A stretch of 64,000 nucleotides of DNA from CAKZLS01 sp963786305 (GCA_963786305.1 CAWAYL010000007.1:1-64000), one strand, 5' to 3'. Shown: positions 18,018 to 28,079, numbered from the stretch's first letter. Made by a program: numbers and translations. The notes: a model not told the origin generated them from the letters alone.

Positions 18018-19202
18018 TCAGGCCGCCTTCTCCGCCAGGGCGGCGCAACTGAGATCGAGGATCTCCAGCGCCTCCCTGACGTGATCCTCGCCGATCACCA
18101 GCGGCGGCAGCAACCGCACGACATTGTCGGCGGCCGGCACCGTCAGCATGGCATTATCGAACAACCGGGCCAACAGGACGGTGTTCTCGACGCCGCAGCT
18201 CAGGCCGAGCATCAGCCCGTTTCCGCGAACGCCGGCGAGCACGTCCGGGTGCTTGGCGACGAGCCCCTCCAGACCTTCGCGCAGCCGCTCGCCGACGGCG
18301 CGGACGCGGTCGAGAAAGCCGTCCTCCAGAACCACGTCGAGCACCGCGTTGGCGACGGCCATGGCCAGCGGGTTGCCGCCGAAGGTGCTGCCGTGGCTTC
18401 CCGGCGTGAGCGCCGAGGCGGCCCTTTCCGTGGCGAGGCAGGCGCCGACGGGAAAGCCGCCGCCGAGGCCCTTGGCGGCGGCCATGATGTCCGGTGTGAC
18501 GCCCGCCCATTCGTGGGCGAACAGCCGTCCGGTCCGGCCCAATCCGCATTGCACTTCGTCGAAAACCAATAGCAGGCCGTGCGCGTCGGCGGCGGCGCGC
18601 AAGCCCCGCAGAAACTGGGCGGTGGCGGGATGGATGCCGCCTTCGCCCTGGATCGGTTCCACCAGGATGGCCGCCGTCTCCGGCGTGATGGCGGCGCGAA
18701 CCTCGTCGAGATTGCCGAAGGGAACCCGATCAAAGCCGTCCACCATCGGATCGAAGCCGTCGAGGTGCTTCGGCGACCCGCCGGCGGCGATGGTCGCGAG
18801 CGTCCGCCCGTGAAAAGCGCCGGCGACGGTAATGACGCGGTAGCGCCCGGGATTGCCGTCCAGGTCGTGATAGCGGCGCACCATTTTCAGGCCGCACTCG
18901 ATGGCTTCGGCGCCCGAGTTGCAGAAGAAAGCGGAATCGGCGAACGTGGCGTCCACCAGCCGCGCGGCCAAGCGCTGCTGCTCGGGAATGTGATACAGGT
19001 TCGAACAATGCCACAGACGCTCGGCCTGACCGCGCAGAGCCGCGACCAGATGGGGATGACAGTGACCCAGCGAGGCGACGGCGATGCCGGCGCCGAAGTC
19101 CAGATATCGCCGGCCATCGCCGGTATACAGATAAGCGCCCTCGCCGCGATCGAACGCCACGTCCATCCTCGCGTAGGTGGGCATGACAGCCGGTATCACC
19201 AT
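18018..19202 (-). CDS. argD: Acetylornithine aminotransferase
   Basis: About 394 aa PLP enzyme of arginine (and possibly lysine) synthesis. Features: LDFGAGIAVASLGHCHPHLV, FCNSGAEAIECGLKMVRRY, AFHGRTLAT, the Asp of FDEVQCGLGRTG that contacts the PLP nitrogen, and the PLP lysine in AAAKGLGGGFP. The ATG at 19202 (MVIPAVMPTYARMD) is just after GGAGG; a TTG at 19211 or GTG at 19199 are alternatives. The next gene, argF, follows by 3 bp. Intact. Confidence 0.94.
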   Translation of the reverse strand: MVIPAVMPTYARMDVAFDRGEGAYLYTGDGRRYLDFGAGIAVASLGHCHPHLVAALRGQAERLWHCSNLYHIPEQQRLAARLVDATFADSAFFCNSGAEAIECGLKMVRRYHDLDGNPGRYRVITVAGAFHGRTLATIAAGGSPKHLDGFDPMVDGFDRVPFGNLDEVRAAITPETAAILVEPIQGEGGIHPATAQFLRGLRAAADAHGLLLVFDEVQCGLGRTGRLFAHEWAGVTPDIMAAAKGLGGGFPVGACLATERAASALTPGSHGSTFGGNPLAMAVANAVLDVVLEDGFLDRVRAVGERLREGLEGLVAKHPDVLAGVRGNGLMLGLSCGVENTVLLARLFDNAMLTVPAADNVVRLLPPLVIGEDHVREALEILDLSCAALAEKAA

Positions 19203-19318
19203 GACCTCCAAAAACAGTTCGGGCCGGTGGCGCGCACCGGCCCTCGTTGAGAAGGCGGCTATGTTAGGGGGCTACCGGGCCGCAGTCAACGCCGGCGCGA
19301 CCCGTGTTTCCGCGGATG

Positions 19319-20128
19319 TCAGGCCTTGAGCTTGTAGCCGGTGGCGAACATCCAGTAGCACAGGATCCACAACAGACCATTGACGCCGGCCATGACCGCG
19401 ATGCCGATCAGCGGGTTCATGTCGGCTTGTCCGATGAAGCCGTAGCGAAAGCCGTCGATCATGTAGAAGAATGGATTGGCGTGGGCGATGTCCTGGAACA
19501 GCGGCGGCAACCGGTTGATGGAATAGAACGTGCCCGACAGGAACGACAGCGGCGTGACGATGAAGTTGGTGACCGCCGCCATGTGGTCGAACTTTTCCGA
19601 CCAGATGCCGCCGGCGACGCCCAGCAGCGACAGCATCAGCGACGCCATCAAAGCGTGATAGACGATGAAGGCGATGCTGTGAATGTGAACGGTGACGAAC
19701 AGGCTCATGACCCCGGTCACGACGATGCCGACGGCGATGCCGCGGGTGACGCCGCCCATCGCGATGCCGAAGGTCAGTTCGTGGGCGTTAAGCGGCGGCA
19801 TCAAGGTGTCGACGATGTTGCCCTGAACCTTGGATATGATCATCGAGGACGACGTGTTGGCGAAGGCGTTCTGGACGATGGCCATCATGATCAGGCCGGG
19901 CGCGAGAAACTGCATGAACGGCACGCCGCCGACCATTTCCACGGCGCGCCCCAGCGCCAGCGCGAAAATGGCGAGAAACAGAAGCGTCGTTACCACCGGC
20001 GCGAGGATGGTCTGGTTGTAGACCTTGGCGAAGCGCCGCACCTCCCGCCAGTACAGCGTCCACAGTCCCAGCCAGTTGGAACCGGTCAAGCCGGCGCCGA
20101 GTTCGGGTTCGAACGATTTCAGATGCAT
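19319..20128 (-). CDS. ABC-2 type transporter permease
   Basis: 269 aa membrane protein with about six spans, for example NQTILAPVVTTLLFLAIFAL, VPFMQFLAPGLIMMAIVQNA and NPLIGIAVMAGVNGLLWILC. The family motif region FSGTFY-like (SFLSGTFYSINRLPP) near the end is typical of ABC-2 permeases that export polysaccharide, drugs or antibiotics (NodJ/YadH type). The start ATG at 20128 lies 10 bp after the mechanosensitive channel gene, so they probably share a transcript. No ATPase gene is adjacent; it must be supplied from elsewhere. Confidence 0.87.
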   Translation of the reverse strand: MHLKSFEPELGAGLTGSNWLGLWTLYWREVRRFAKVYNQTILAPVVTTLLFLAIFALALGRAVEMVGGVPFMQFLAPGLIMMAIVQNAFANTSSSMIISKVQGNIVDTLMPPLNAHELTFGIAMGGVTRGIAVGIVVTGVMSLFVTVHIHSIAFIVYHALMASLMLSLLGVAGGIWSEKFDHMAAVTNFIVTPLSFLSGTFYSINRLPPLFQDIAHANPFFYMIDGFRYGFIGQADMNPLIGIAVMAGVNGLLWILCYWMFATGYKLKA

Positions 20129-20138
20129 ATGGGATCTT

Positions 20139-22040
20139 TTACGATGATGAAGGTTTAGGTTTGGGTTCGTTTTGCTCCGACAAACCTTTGCGGAATGTGT
20201 AGTTGTAAGCGCCCCTTTGCGGGTAATCGAGGATATCTTCCATTTCCCAGCGAAGCCCCGGATCGAACTCCGGGAACGGCAGTCGGTTTTGGGTCCGCCA
20301 GTTTCCGACCTCCGCTTCGGCTGCGTGGCCGCGCTCGGTGTCGAGGCCCTGGTCGCGCGCCAGGTATGCGGTCTGCGACGGAATAGCAAATCCCGTCCCC
20401 GCTCGCGAGATAATGTCGGCCATGCGCAGGAGGATATCCTCGTTGATGGCGAGAAAGTCGCCCTGATCCTGGCAGCGCAGATAGGCGAAGATTTCCAGAT
20501 CGAGCGAATAGGCGCCGTAGCCGACAAACCTCACGCGCGCGGGCGCGGGCGTCACCATCGGATGTCCGAGCAGCATCTTGCGCAGTTCCGCGAGGACGTA
20601 TCGCAATTGCTCCGGTGTGGTTTCGTAGCGCAAATGCAGCATGGTCTTGAGCAGGCGTTGGTCGCGGACGGCGAAGTTGTCCAGTTTCATTTGCGAGAAT
20701 TCGGCGTTGGGGACGGTGACGAGGGTCCGTTCCAGCGACCGGATGCGAGTCGAGCGTAGGCCAATCTCCTCGACCGTGCCGATCTCGTCGCCATAGCGGC
20801 AGAAGTCGCCAACCCGCACCGGACGGTCGGCGAACAGGGTCAGGCCGCCGATGATGTTCTCCAGCGTCGGCCGGACGGCAAGGGCGAGGGCGAGACCGCC
20901 GACGCCGAGACCGGCAATCAGCGGCGCGATGGGGATACCGACGATCTCGGCCGCGTAGATCGCGATATAGGCCAGAAAGACAATGCTCAACAATCGGAAG
21001 AGGACACGCATCAGGGCGGCGTTGACCCGCCGTTTTTCCGGTGGCTTGTCCTGATTCTGGGCAAAGCCATCGGCCAATCGATCGGCGAGAAGCAGGGCCA
21101 GACAGACAAGGGCCCCGACGGTGACGACGATAACGAAGTACAGCATCACCTTGAGCGGAAAGCCGACCATGCCGATGCCGTTGATAACAATTTTCTCGAA
21201 GACAGAGGCAATCACGACCGCGCCGATGGCGGCAAGCGGTCTGCCAAAGCGATACCATGCGCGAGCGGCGCCCTGCTTCCGGTCCCACCACGTGCCGGCG
21301 CGATACAACAGCCAGATCGCCATTCCCATGATGGCGAGGCAGAACACGGCGGCGATCCACTGCCATGCGGCTTGGCCAAAAACCAATTTGCTTGCCCAGT
21401 CAGGGAATCGTTCGGCCAGGTTCCTCGGCAGCCATACGCCGGGGCTGGCCAAGAGTTCTTCATAGAGGTCGATAAATGCCCCCTTTTTGTAGGGCAGATC
21501 CTTGGCCATTTCGTAGTAATTGGGGAGCCGCGCAAGCGTCTCATTGCTGAAGAGAAATTGCCCGGCCCGGGGTCCTTCATCGATTTTGACGATTTCGATC
21601 TTGGTATTTGGAATGGTCCAGCTTTTGATGTCTCGTTCCGCCACTTCCTCGTCGCCGGGAATTTGATCGAAGGACGGCAATTCGATGCGGTCGAGGAGTT
21701 CCATGAGGAGACCCATCTTGAGGGCTCCGCTCGCGAGGCGGTCCAAGGCGGCGAGTTCGGTAGCGTCGAAGGTTTCCCCGGCTCGGTAGAGCAGCCGGTA
21801 GATGACCGCGTCCGGTTCATCGTTGTGCCATGCCTGGATGCCTTCGGAGAAGTCGCGCATGAAGCTTCGAAGGGTATCGCGCGGGCTCGACGTATTGGCG
21901 CTTCGCAACGGATACGGATCGTTGATCGTGCTCAGGATCGAACTGAGGTCATCCGAACCCGCCGCGCCAGGAACGGCCGTGAGCGCGACGATAATGGACA
22001 AGGCCCAGCAAGCCAGGCCGCGCCGGAGATGCTTGTTCAT
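20139..22040 (-). CDS. MscS-family mechanosensitive channel, large form
   Basis: 633 aa. A signal peptide (LACWALSIIVALTAVPGAAG) is followed by a periplasmic domain of about 200 residues without recognised motif, then membrane spans (WQWIAAVFCLAIMGMAIWLL, LKVMLYFVIVVTVGALVCLA, LLSIVFLAYIAIYAAEIVGI). The pore helix is APLIAGLGVGGLALALAVRP, followed by TLENIIGGLTLFADRPVRVG and FCRYGDEIGTVEEIGLRSTR, the MscS core. Such channels release solutes on hypo-osmotic shock. The gene lies 22 bp after a TAXI-type binding protein; a link between the large periplasmic domain and that protein is possible but unproven. It starts at ATG 22040. Confidence 0.9.
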   Translation of the reverse strand: MNKHLRRGLACWALSIIVALTAVPGAAGSDDLSSILSTINDPYPLRSANTSSPRDTLRSFMRDFSEGIQAWHNDEPDAVIYRLLYRAGETFDATELAALDRLASGALKMGLLMELLDRIELPSFDQIPGDEEVAERDIKSWTIPNTKIEIVKIDEGPRAGQFLFSNETLARLPNYYEMAKDLPYKKGAFIDLYEELLASPGVWLPRNLAERFPDWASKLVFGQAAWQWIAAVFCLAIMGMAIWLLYRAGTWWDRKQGAARAWYRFGRPLAAIGAVVIASVFEKIVINGIGMVGFPLKVMLYFVIVVTVGALVCLALLLADRLADGFAQNQDKPPEKRRVNAALMRVLFRLLSIVFLAYIAIYAAEIVGIPIAPLIAGLGVGGLALALAVRPTLENIIGGLTLFADRPVRVGDFCRYGDEIGTVEEIGLRSTRIRSLERTLVTVPNAEFSQMKLDNFAVRDQRLLKTMLHLRYETTPEQLRYVLAELRKMLLGHPMVTPAPARVRFVGYGAYSLDLEIFAYLRCQDQGDFLAINEDILLRMADIISRAGTGFAIPSQTAYLARDQGLDTERGHAAEAEVGNWRTQNRLPFPEFDPGLRWEMEDILDYPQRGAYNYTFRKGLSEQNEPKPKPSSS

Positions 22041-22062
22041 TGAATTCGATCGCCTGTATCGA

Positions 22063-23052
22063 TTACTGAAGCCCGGCCTCGGAAAGATACCGCGACGCAC
22101 CTTCATGCAGGGGCGCGGTCCGGCCGCTTGAAACCATTTTCGGGGTGCTCAAGGACGAGAACAATGGCGACGCCTCGCGAAGGCGCTCGAGGTTCTCGAA
22201 GAATGTCTTGGTCACCTGGTAGACGACTTCCGGATGGGTTTCCTCGGTCGTCACCATCGTTGCGACGAGGCCGAGGGTGGAAATGTCGCGGGACTGCCCC
22301 GTGTACGTCCCCTTGGGGACAACCGCGGACACGTAAATCGGGCTGTTCTTCACCAATCTGTCGATAGCCTGCCCGGAAACGGGCGCCAGCACGGCGCGGC
22401 ACGTGGAGACGGCCTCCCTGACCGTCGGACTCGGGTGTCCGATTGTATAGATAAATGCGTCTATCTCGTTGTCGCAGAGGGCTTCGGCGGCATTGGACGC
22501 TTGCAAGTCGGAGATATCTTCCACCTCGTCGCGGTTCCAACCGAAAGCATCCAGCACGACTGCCATGGTTTCGCGCTTGCCGGATCCTGGCGGGCCCAAG
22601 TACACGCGTTTGCCCTTGAGGTCCTGAAAGGAATTGATGTTTGCGTCGTCGCGGGCGACCAGCGTAAAGTGCTCTACGTAAGGCGAGAACATGGAGCGCA
22701 TCGCGTCGAAGGGGCCATCCTCCTCGAATGGCCCGATGCCCTTGACCGCACTGTATTGCGAGTCCGATTGAGCCATGGCCAGGGCAACCCTGCGTTCTTG
22801 CAAATCCCGGATGTTTTCCGACGACCCGCTGGTGATTTCGACGGTGCAGGAGATTCCGTGCTCGGCCGTATTCTCGTTGACGAGCTTGCACAGAGCGCCG
22901 CCCACCGGGTAGTAAACACCCCCGACGTTGCCGGTCGCGATGGTGACGGTGTCCGGAACGTCAGCCGAGGCCGCCTCTCCCCCGGGTGCGAACGCGCAGA
23001 CCACGGCCATCGCCGCGACCAGCGAGACGGCAAGCTTGCAGCTTGAATTCAT
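22063..23052 (-). CDS. TAXI-family TRAP-type solute-binding protein
   Basis: 329 aa periplasmic binding protein. The signal peptide (LAVSLVAAMAVVCAFAPGGEA) is followed by the TAXI hallmark TIATGNVGGVYYPVGGALCK, then SGSSENIRDLQERRVALAMA QSD (in two pieces), DLKGKRVYLGPPGSGKR and DAFIYTIGHPSPTV. TAXI proteins normally feed a fused 12-16 span TRAP permease; none is present. Instead an MscS-type channel gene follows by 22 bp on the same strand. The ligand is unknown. It starts at ATG 23052 with GGAGAGACACGC upstream. The palindromic repeat at 23080 lies in its promoter region. Confidence 0.9.
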   Translation of the reverse strand: MNSSCKLAVSLVAAMAVVCAFAPGGEAASADVPDTVTIATGNVGGVYYPVGGALCKLVNENTAEHGISCTVEITSGSSENIRDLQERRVALAMAQSDSQYSAVKGIGPFEEDGPFDAMRSMFSPYVEHFTLVARDDANINSFQDLKGKRVYLGPPGSGKRETMAVVLDAFGWNRDEVEDISDLQASNAAEALCDNEIDAFIYTIGHPSPTVREAVSTCRAVLAPVSGQAIDRLVKNSPIYVSAVVPKGTYTGQSRDISTLGLVATMVTTEETHPEVVYQVTKTFFENLERLREASPLFSSLSTPKMVSSGRTAPLHEGASRYLSEAGLQ

Positions 23053-23079
23053 GCGTGTCTCTCCTCGTAAGGTCGGTGT

Positions 23080-23140
23080 CTTATACCAAATCTCGCTGTT
23101 AGGATCACAATGGGTCCCTATCAGCGAGATTTGGTATAAG
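23080..23140. repeat. Short palindromic repeat, solo ends of the TTATAC-type element
   Basis: CTTATACCAAATCTCGCTG at the left is repeated inverted at the right (…CAGCGAGATTTGGTATAAG), with 23 bases between them that include ATCACAATGGGTCCC. The outer sequence is the same as the ends of the 269 bp element at 219-487, so this is a version with the core missing. It lies just upstream of the TAXI gene and downstream of the potassium channel gene, where it could form a hairpin in transcripts. Confidence 0.85.
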
Positions 23141-23179
23141 CCGTTTTTCAAACTTCCATCAATCCGTTGCCGGTTTGCT

Positions 23180-23947
23180 CTATTCCCCATCGGTTTCGAT
23201 ATGGATGGTCCGGCCGCAGTGCTTGCAGTGAACCGCGTCGGGTTCATGGCGGTTGAGGCCGCAGTCGGGGCAGGTGTAGTGCACCTTGGTCGGCCGGAAG
23301 ATGGTTTGGACAAGCCGCAGGAACAGGGCGACGCCGATCACCATGATAATCACCGCAAGAAGACGTCCGTGGGTGCCTTCGAGGGTGATGTCGCCAAAGC
23401 CGGTGGTGGTCAGCGTGGCTACGGTAAAATAGAGAGCGTCGACGTAGTTGTTAATATTCGGTTGTGTGGGTCCCTCCAGGACATAGACGAGCGCCGTGAA
23501 AAAGAAAATGAACACGATAAGGTTCAGCGTGCTCACGAGAATCTCTTCGTTTGCCTGGAACCAGGACGAATGTGATCGGAGGTCGCGGAGAAGATGATAG
23601 GAACGCAGCAGCCTCAGCGCCCGTAGAACCCTGAGGAAAGCCCAGTTTTCAATAAACGGTGCCGCCACCAGCGTGCCGATGACAACGAGGTCGGCGATGT
23701 TGAGGGGTTCAATGAGAAAGCGCACCTTGCGCCGCGCCAACCACAGGCGCGCCGCATAATCAAGGATGAGAAACAGGGCGATGGTATACTCGACGGCGAG
23801 AATTGGCAGCGTCTCCGGAACCATCGAGGTGACGATGAAAAACGCGATGGTCACCACGTCGAAGACCAGTAGTCCATAGCGAAATGCCCGCGCGGTGCGG
23901 GATCTGCCAACATACAGTTCCTTTACGGTGAATTTCAGGTCGTTCAT
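23180..23947 (-). CDS. Six-span voltage-gated-like potassium channel with zinc-ribbon tail
   Basis: About 255 aa ion transporter. Six spans are visible, with an S4-like segment FLRVLRALRLLRSYHLLRDL carrying regularly spaced Arg, and the selectivity filter TTTGFGD between the last two spans. After the pore comes a short cytoplasmic tail with CPDC and CKHC, a zinc-ribbon (CxxC-13-CxxC), instead of the usual RCK domain. The ATG at 23947 (MNDLKFTVKELY) is preferred over an upstream TTG/GTG at 24013. Neighbours encode PPK2 and a proton ATPase, so it may take part in membrane potential control. Confidence 0.88.
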   Translation of the reverse strand: MNDLKFTVKELYVGRSRTARAFRYGLLVFDVVTIAFFIVTSMVPETLPILAVEYTIALFLILDYAARLWLARRKVRFLIEPLNIADLVVIGTLVAAPFIENWAFLRVLRALRLLRSYHLLRDLRSHSSWFQANEEILVSTLNLIVFIFFFTALVYVLEGPTQPNINNYVDALYFTVATLTTTGFGDITLEGTHGRLLAVIIMVIGVALFLRLVQTIFRPTKVHYTCPDCGLNRHEPDAVHCKHCGRTIHIETDGE

Positions 23948-24043
23948 CGCGTGATTCCCGCTCGCGACGCCGAACAGCGCCGCACCTTTACCCGGATTTA
24001 GGCTGAAGTCCACCCGTAAACAGTTGGAGCGACGTCGAATACC

Positions 24044-24958
24044 CTACTTTGACTTACGCGATTTAGGCTTATGCTTTTGTTTTCGCTTTTTTGCCGGCGC
24101 ACTCTTCCCAGCCCGCTCCAGCAGTGCTTCTCCGGATGCGATGGCGTGGTATTTCTGCTTGATCTCCTCGATGTCCACGGTCGGCGCCGGGAACTGCATT
24201 TGCAACGATTTCATGTATTCCGCGACGATCCTGGAGATAGCGAGATTGCGGAACCATTTGTGGTTCGAGGGGATGATGAACCAGGGGGCATGGCGCGTGC
24301 TGCACTTGCCGAGCGCGTCTTCGAAGGCGTCGGTGTAGGCGTCCCAGAACGGGCGTTCCGCGTAGTCGCCCTCGCTGATCTTCCAGTGCCGGGCGGGGTC
24401 GTCGATGCGCTTCTTGAAGCGCTTCAGCTGTTCGTCAGGATCGATATGCAGATAAAATTTGAGAATGTGCGTGCCGTTATCGTGCAGCATCTTCTCAAAG
24501 TCGTTGATGTGCTGGTAGCGCTTCGACCAGGCCGATTTGGGCACCAGATCGTGGACACGCACCACGAGCACGTCTTCGTAATGGGAGCGGTTAAAAATCG
24601 CCACCTGACCCTTGGCCGGCATCGCCTTGTGGTAGCGCCAGAGGAAGTCGTGGTCCGCCTCTTCCTTGGAAGGAACCTTGAAGCCGGTGACCGGGCACCC
24701 TTGCGGGTTCATGGCGCCGAGCACATGATTGATCGTGCCGTCCTTGCCCGCCGCGTCGCGGCCCTGAAGGCAGATCAGGAGCGAATGTTTTCCCTCGGCG
24801 TACATTAGATATTGCAGGTCATGCAGTTTTTGGGCGTGAGCCTCGATCTCCGGCAACGCGGCCTGATGGGACTCGTGGATGTCCTTGAAGCCGGCGTCGA
24901 CCTTCGCGAGATCCACCTCGCTGTTGGGTTCAACCCGAAATCTCTCGATGTAGTTCAT
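24044..24958 (-). CDS. Polyphosphate kinase 2, class III-like
   Basis: 304 aa. Transfers phosphate between polyphosphate and nucleotides. Walker A is LQGRDAAGKDGTINHVLGAM and Walker B is IFNRSHYEDVLVVRVHDLVP; these, with NPQGCPVTGFKVPSKEEADH and WKISEGDYAERPFWD, fit the class III type, which can phosphorylate AMP and ADP. The assignment between classes is from memory of motifs. The C-terminus is very basic (KKRKQKHKPKSRKSK). The ATG at 24958 is chosen; a GTG at 24964 is in frame. It lies 40 bp downstream of the proton ATPase gene, suggesting one operon. Confidence 0.9.
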   Translation of the reverse strand: MNYIERFRVEPNSEVDLAKVDAGFKDIHESHQAALPEIEAHAQKLHDLQYLMYAEGKHSLLICLQGRDAAGKDGTINHVLGAMNPQGCPVTGFKVPSKEEADHDFLWRYHKAMPAKGQVAIFNRSHYEDVLVVRVHDLVPKSAWSKRYQHINDFEKMLHDNGTHILKFYLHIDPDEQLKRFKKRIDDPARHWKISEGDYAERPFWDAYTDAFEDALGKCSTRHAPWFIIPSNHKWFRNLAISRIVAEYMKSLQMQFPAPTVDIEEIKQKYHAIASGEALLERAGKSAPAKKRKQKHKPKSRKSK

Positions 24959-24997
24959 GATCACTGCCTTCTCTGCCCAACATTTGTCGCCCAGATG

Positions 24998-27587
24998 CTA
25001 TTGGCCAACGACATGCGCGGCGTGCCGACCTTGGAGAAACCGCGTATACCAGAGCGGTCGGTCAGCGTCACGGCCCACCCTCTTAAAGAGCGCCAACTTG
25101 GTCCAATCGAGGATGAACATCCAAACCACCATGTAGGCCCAGACCAGTCCGATGATCTCCCAGGGGAGCGGCGTCACGAACCAGCCCAATCCGCACATCA
25201 GGACCGCGAAGATCTGCGTGCCGACGATCGCCAACACCAACGGCATGGCCGGCCAGGGACGGGCGAAAAATAGGCCTCGGGCGCGCATAACAAATAGCAA
25301 AAGGTGGCCGCCGGCGACGATTTGAAGGAACACCGCGGTCTGGATCTCATCCTGGGTCAGCGTGAACCAGGATTGCCACTGGGCGTTCCTCATCCAGTGC
25401 ATGCCTATCAGCAAGAGGCCAAAGGTTTGCGCCACCGCTAGCAGACCCATGAAGCCGGAAATGAATAACAGCCGCCGCATTTCCCACCGTACCGGGGCTT
25501 TCGGCAACCGGGTATTGTCATACGCGATGGACATGATCGGGATGTCGTCAAGCAGGGCCACCAGGATGATCATCACCGGCGTCAGCGGCGAGAAGCCGAA
25601 AAACAGGGTTGCCAGCACCACCACGAACATGATGTCGAGCGTCATTGCCACCCGAAACATGATGTAGTTAATGATGCGCTCGAAGATCTGACGCGAGCCG
25701 TCGATGGCGTCGATGATGGTCGACAGGCCGGGCGCGGTAAGGATCAGCGCGGCCGCGGCGCGGGCCGCGTCGGTGGCACCGCTGACGGCGATGCCGCAAT
25801 CGGCCTGCTTGAGTGCCGGGGAGTCGTTGACGCCATCGCCGGTCATGGCGACCACGTGGCCGCGATCCTGCAAAGCCTTGACGATACCGTATTTGTGCTC
25901 GGGAAACACCCGGCCGAAACCGTCTGCCTTGTCGACGCACTCCTTGATCTGATTCGGCAGATGGTCCATGTCCATGTCCTTGGTGAACATGTCCGCGGCC
26001 GCGATGAGGTGGGATCCCATGCCCAACTGCCCTGAAATCTCGTTGCCGATGGCGACATCGTCGCCGGTGACCATCTTGACCCGGAGCCCATGCTCCTTGG
26101 CTTTCTCGATGGTTTCCCTGGAGTCATCCCGGGGCGGATCCAGCATCGGCAGGATGCCAAGGAAACGCCATGTCTTGCCATCATCTGTCGAACTCCGCCA
26201 CGCCGAGAGCGCGCATGCCCTTGGCGGCCAGGTCCGCGACGGTCTTGTCGGCCTTGGCCACCGTATCGGAGTCGAGTTTGCACAGATCGGAGATGATCTG
26301 GGGCGCGCCCTTGGTGAATTTCAGGGCCTTGCCTTGGGCATCGGTGACATCGCCTTCAGTGCGCTTGCCGACGGGGTCGAACGGCACGAATTGGGTGACC
26401 GTGTAGGCTTCCAGCGCCCCGGGGACCTTCAGGCCAGCGCTCACCGCAGCGTCGATGGCGTCCTTGCTGCCGATCTCGGAGGCCAGGGCGCCGCCGAGAA
26501 TTAGCTCATTGGCGGTCTTCGCTCCAAACAGGATCGGCTCGCCAAGGGTCAGTTCATTCTTGGTGAGGGTACCGGTCTTGTCGGAACACAGCGTATCGAC
26601 CCCGGCCAGTTCCTCGATGGCCTCGAGCCGCGACACGATGGCCTTTTTCCGCGCCAGGGCCTGCGCGCCGAGAGAGTTGGTGACCGTCATCACCGTCGGC
26701 ATGGCCACCGGAATGGAGGCGATCAGTAGGACCAGCACCATGCGTGCGATAACCGCCAGGTCCTCCCAATGCCAGACGGCTTGCACCACGACATTCTGAT
26801 AAAGCTCGAATCCCACCAGGACGACGCACAGAATCACCGACGTGATGATGAGGAAGTCGCCGATTTGCGCCGTGGCTTTCTGCGAGTGCGACGCCCCTCC
26901 GCCCGCGCTTGCAACCAGGCTGGCGGTACGGCCGAAGAAGGTGTTGTTCCCCGTGCCGATGACCACGGCCTGCATCTCGCCTTTCTTGGCGATGCTGCCG
27001 GAATAGCCTTCGTCGCCGATCTTCTTGCTCACCGGTAGCGACTCGCCGGTCAACGCGGACTGGTCGATGCTGATGTACTCGCCGTCGACGAACCGCACAT
27101 CGGCGGGGACGACCTCGCCCAGCTTGATCCGCACGATATCGCCGGGGACCACCTCCGCCGCGTCGACGCCGGAAAACACCCCATCGCGTAAGACCGTGGC
27201 CTTGGGAGCCAGGCCGGCCTTCAACGCGGCCAGGGCGTCGGACGCCTTGCGCTCCTGCCAGAACCCGGAGATGGCGTTGTAGAGGAGTAGCACCATAATG
27301 ATGGTTAAATCCGCCCAGTGCTGCATCAGCAGCGACAACAACGCGGCGGCCTCGATCATCCAGGCGATGGGCCCCCAGAAGAAACGAAGGAACTTCTGCA
27401 GGTTACTGGCTTCCTTGTCGACCAGCTCGTTGCGGCCGTATTTCGCCAGACGCTCCTCCGCCTCCTCCGAAGTCAGTCCCTTGGTCGAAGTGCCGAGGTG
27501 TTCGTACACCGTATCGATATCGGCTTTCTCGAGGTCGTCGGCATCCGCGGAAAATGCCGCGCCGGACGTCGGTGTCGGATCAACCAC
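24998..27587 (-). CDS. Plasma-membrane-type H+-ATPase (P-type IIIA), frameshifted
   Basis: P-type proton pump of the PMA type. The first part (26181-27587) has the N-terminal EEAEERLAKYGRNEL, the actuator motif SALTGESLPVSKK, the ion-pathway segment LLIASIPVAMPTVMTV and the phosphorylation motif CSDKTGTLTKNEL. A shift at about 26175 (a few extra bases after VAEFD) leads into the second part with ILPMLDPPRDDSRETI, KMVTGDDVAIGNEISGQLGM, MTGDGVNDSPALKQADCGIA and C-terminal spans ending near 24998. Start GTG at 27587 after GGGGGATGG. It would generate proton motive force at the cost of ATP; the two neighbouring polyphosphate kinases could supply ATP from polyphosphate (inference). Confidence 0.9.
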
Positions 27588-27677
27588 AATTCCATCCCCC
27601 CGCTGTCGGAATCTTCAAGCATGTTCCACCCGATGGTTTCCGCAGTCCACCGAAAAAACCGTGACGGCGACGCCGTT

Positions 27678-28079
27678 TCAGCTTAGCGGTGTTTGCGACG
27701 GCGGCATCGGCGCCCGCTCCGCACCGGGGCGTTGACGGAAGGCTCGAACCGCGCTTTTCAGAGTCGGAAAGGCTTGGCCCATTTCAGCGTCAAGGCGCTT
27801 TTTCGCCCAAGCACACTTGAAAAACCGCGACAGATTGCGTTTTGCGCGTGCGTGGGCAAGGACGATGCCACGTGCCGCCAGGTCCTCGCGGAGTTCGTCG
27901 ATCTTTTGAACCGCGGTTACGTCGATGATGTTGACCGGGCTGGCATCGATAACCACCCTTTCGGCGGCGAGGTCGCTGGGAAACCAGGATCGCCGGTAGC
28001 GCGAAAGTGCCTCCAGTCCGGGAGCGACGCGTATGGCCAGACGCCGGATGCGCCCTCGCCGCTGTTTTTCGTTCGCCAT
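27678..28079 (-). CDS. STAS-domain protein, SulP C-terminus-like
   Basis: 133 aa. The central part VVIDASPVNIIDVTAVQKID with ELREDLAARGIVLAHARAK is a STAS domain like that at the end of SulP anion transporters; the Ser/Thr site falls at DVTAVQK. The N-terminal 40 residues are basic and unlike a transporter. It has a good start (GAGGGCATAA before ATG 28079), so it may be a real stand-alone protein, but a decayed SulP remnant is possible. It is divergent from the PPK2 gene at 28241. Confidence 0.6.
   Translation of the reverse strand: MANEKQRRGRIRRLAIRVAPGLEALSRYRRSWFPSDLAAERVVIDASPVNIIDVTAVQKIDELREDLAARGIVLAHARAKRNLSRFFKCAWAKKRLDAEMGQAFPTLKSAVRAFRQRPGAERAPMPPSQTPLS

Noticed and set aside
17040..18572. 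510-codon plus-strand frame opposite argF/argD
   Set aside because: Antisense shadow of two well-conserved genes.
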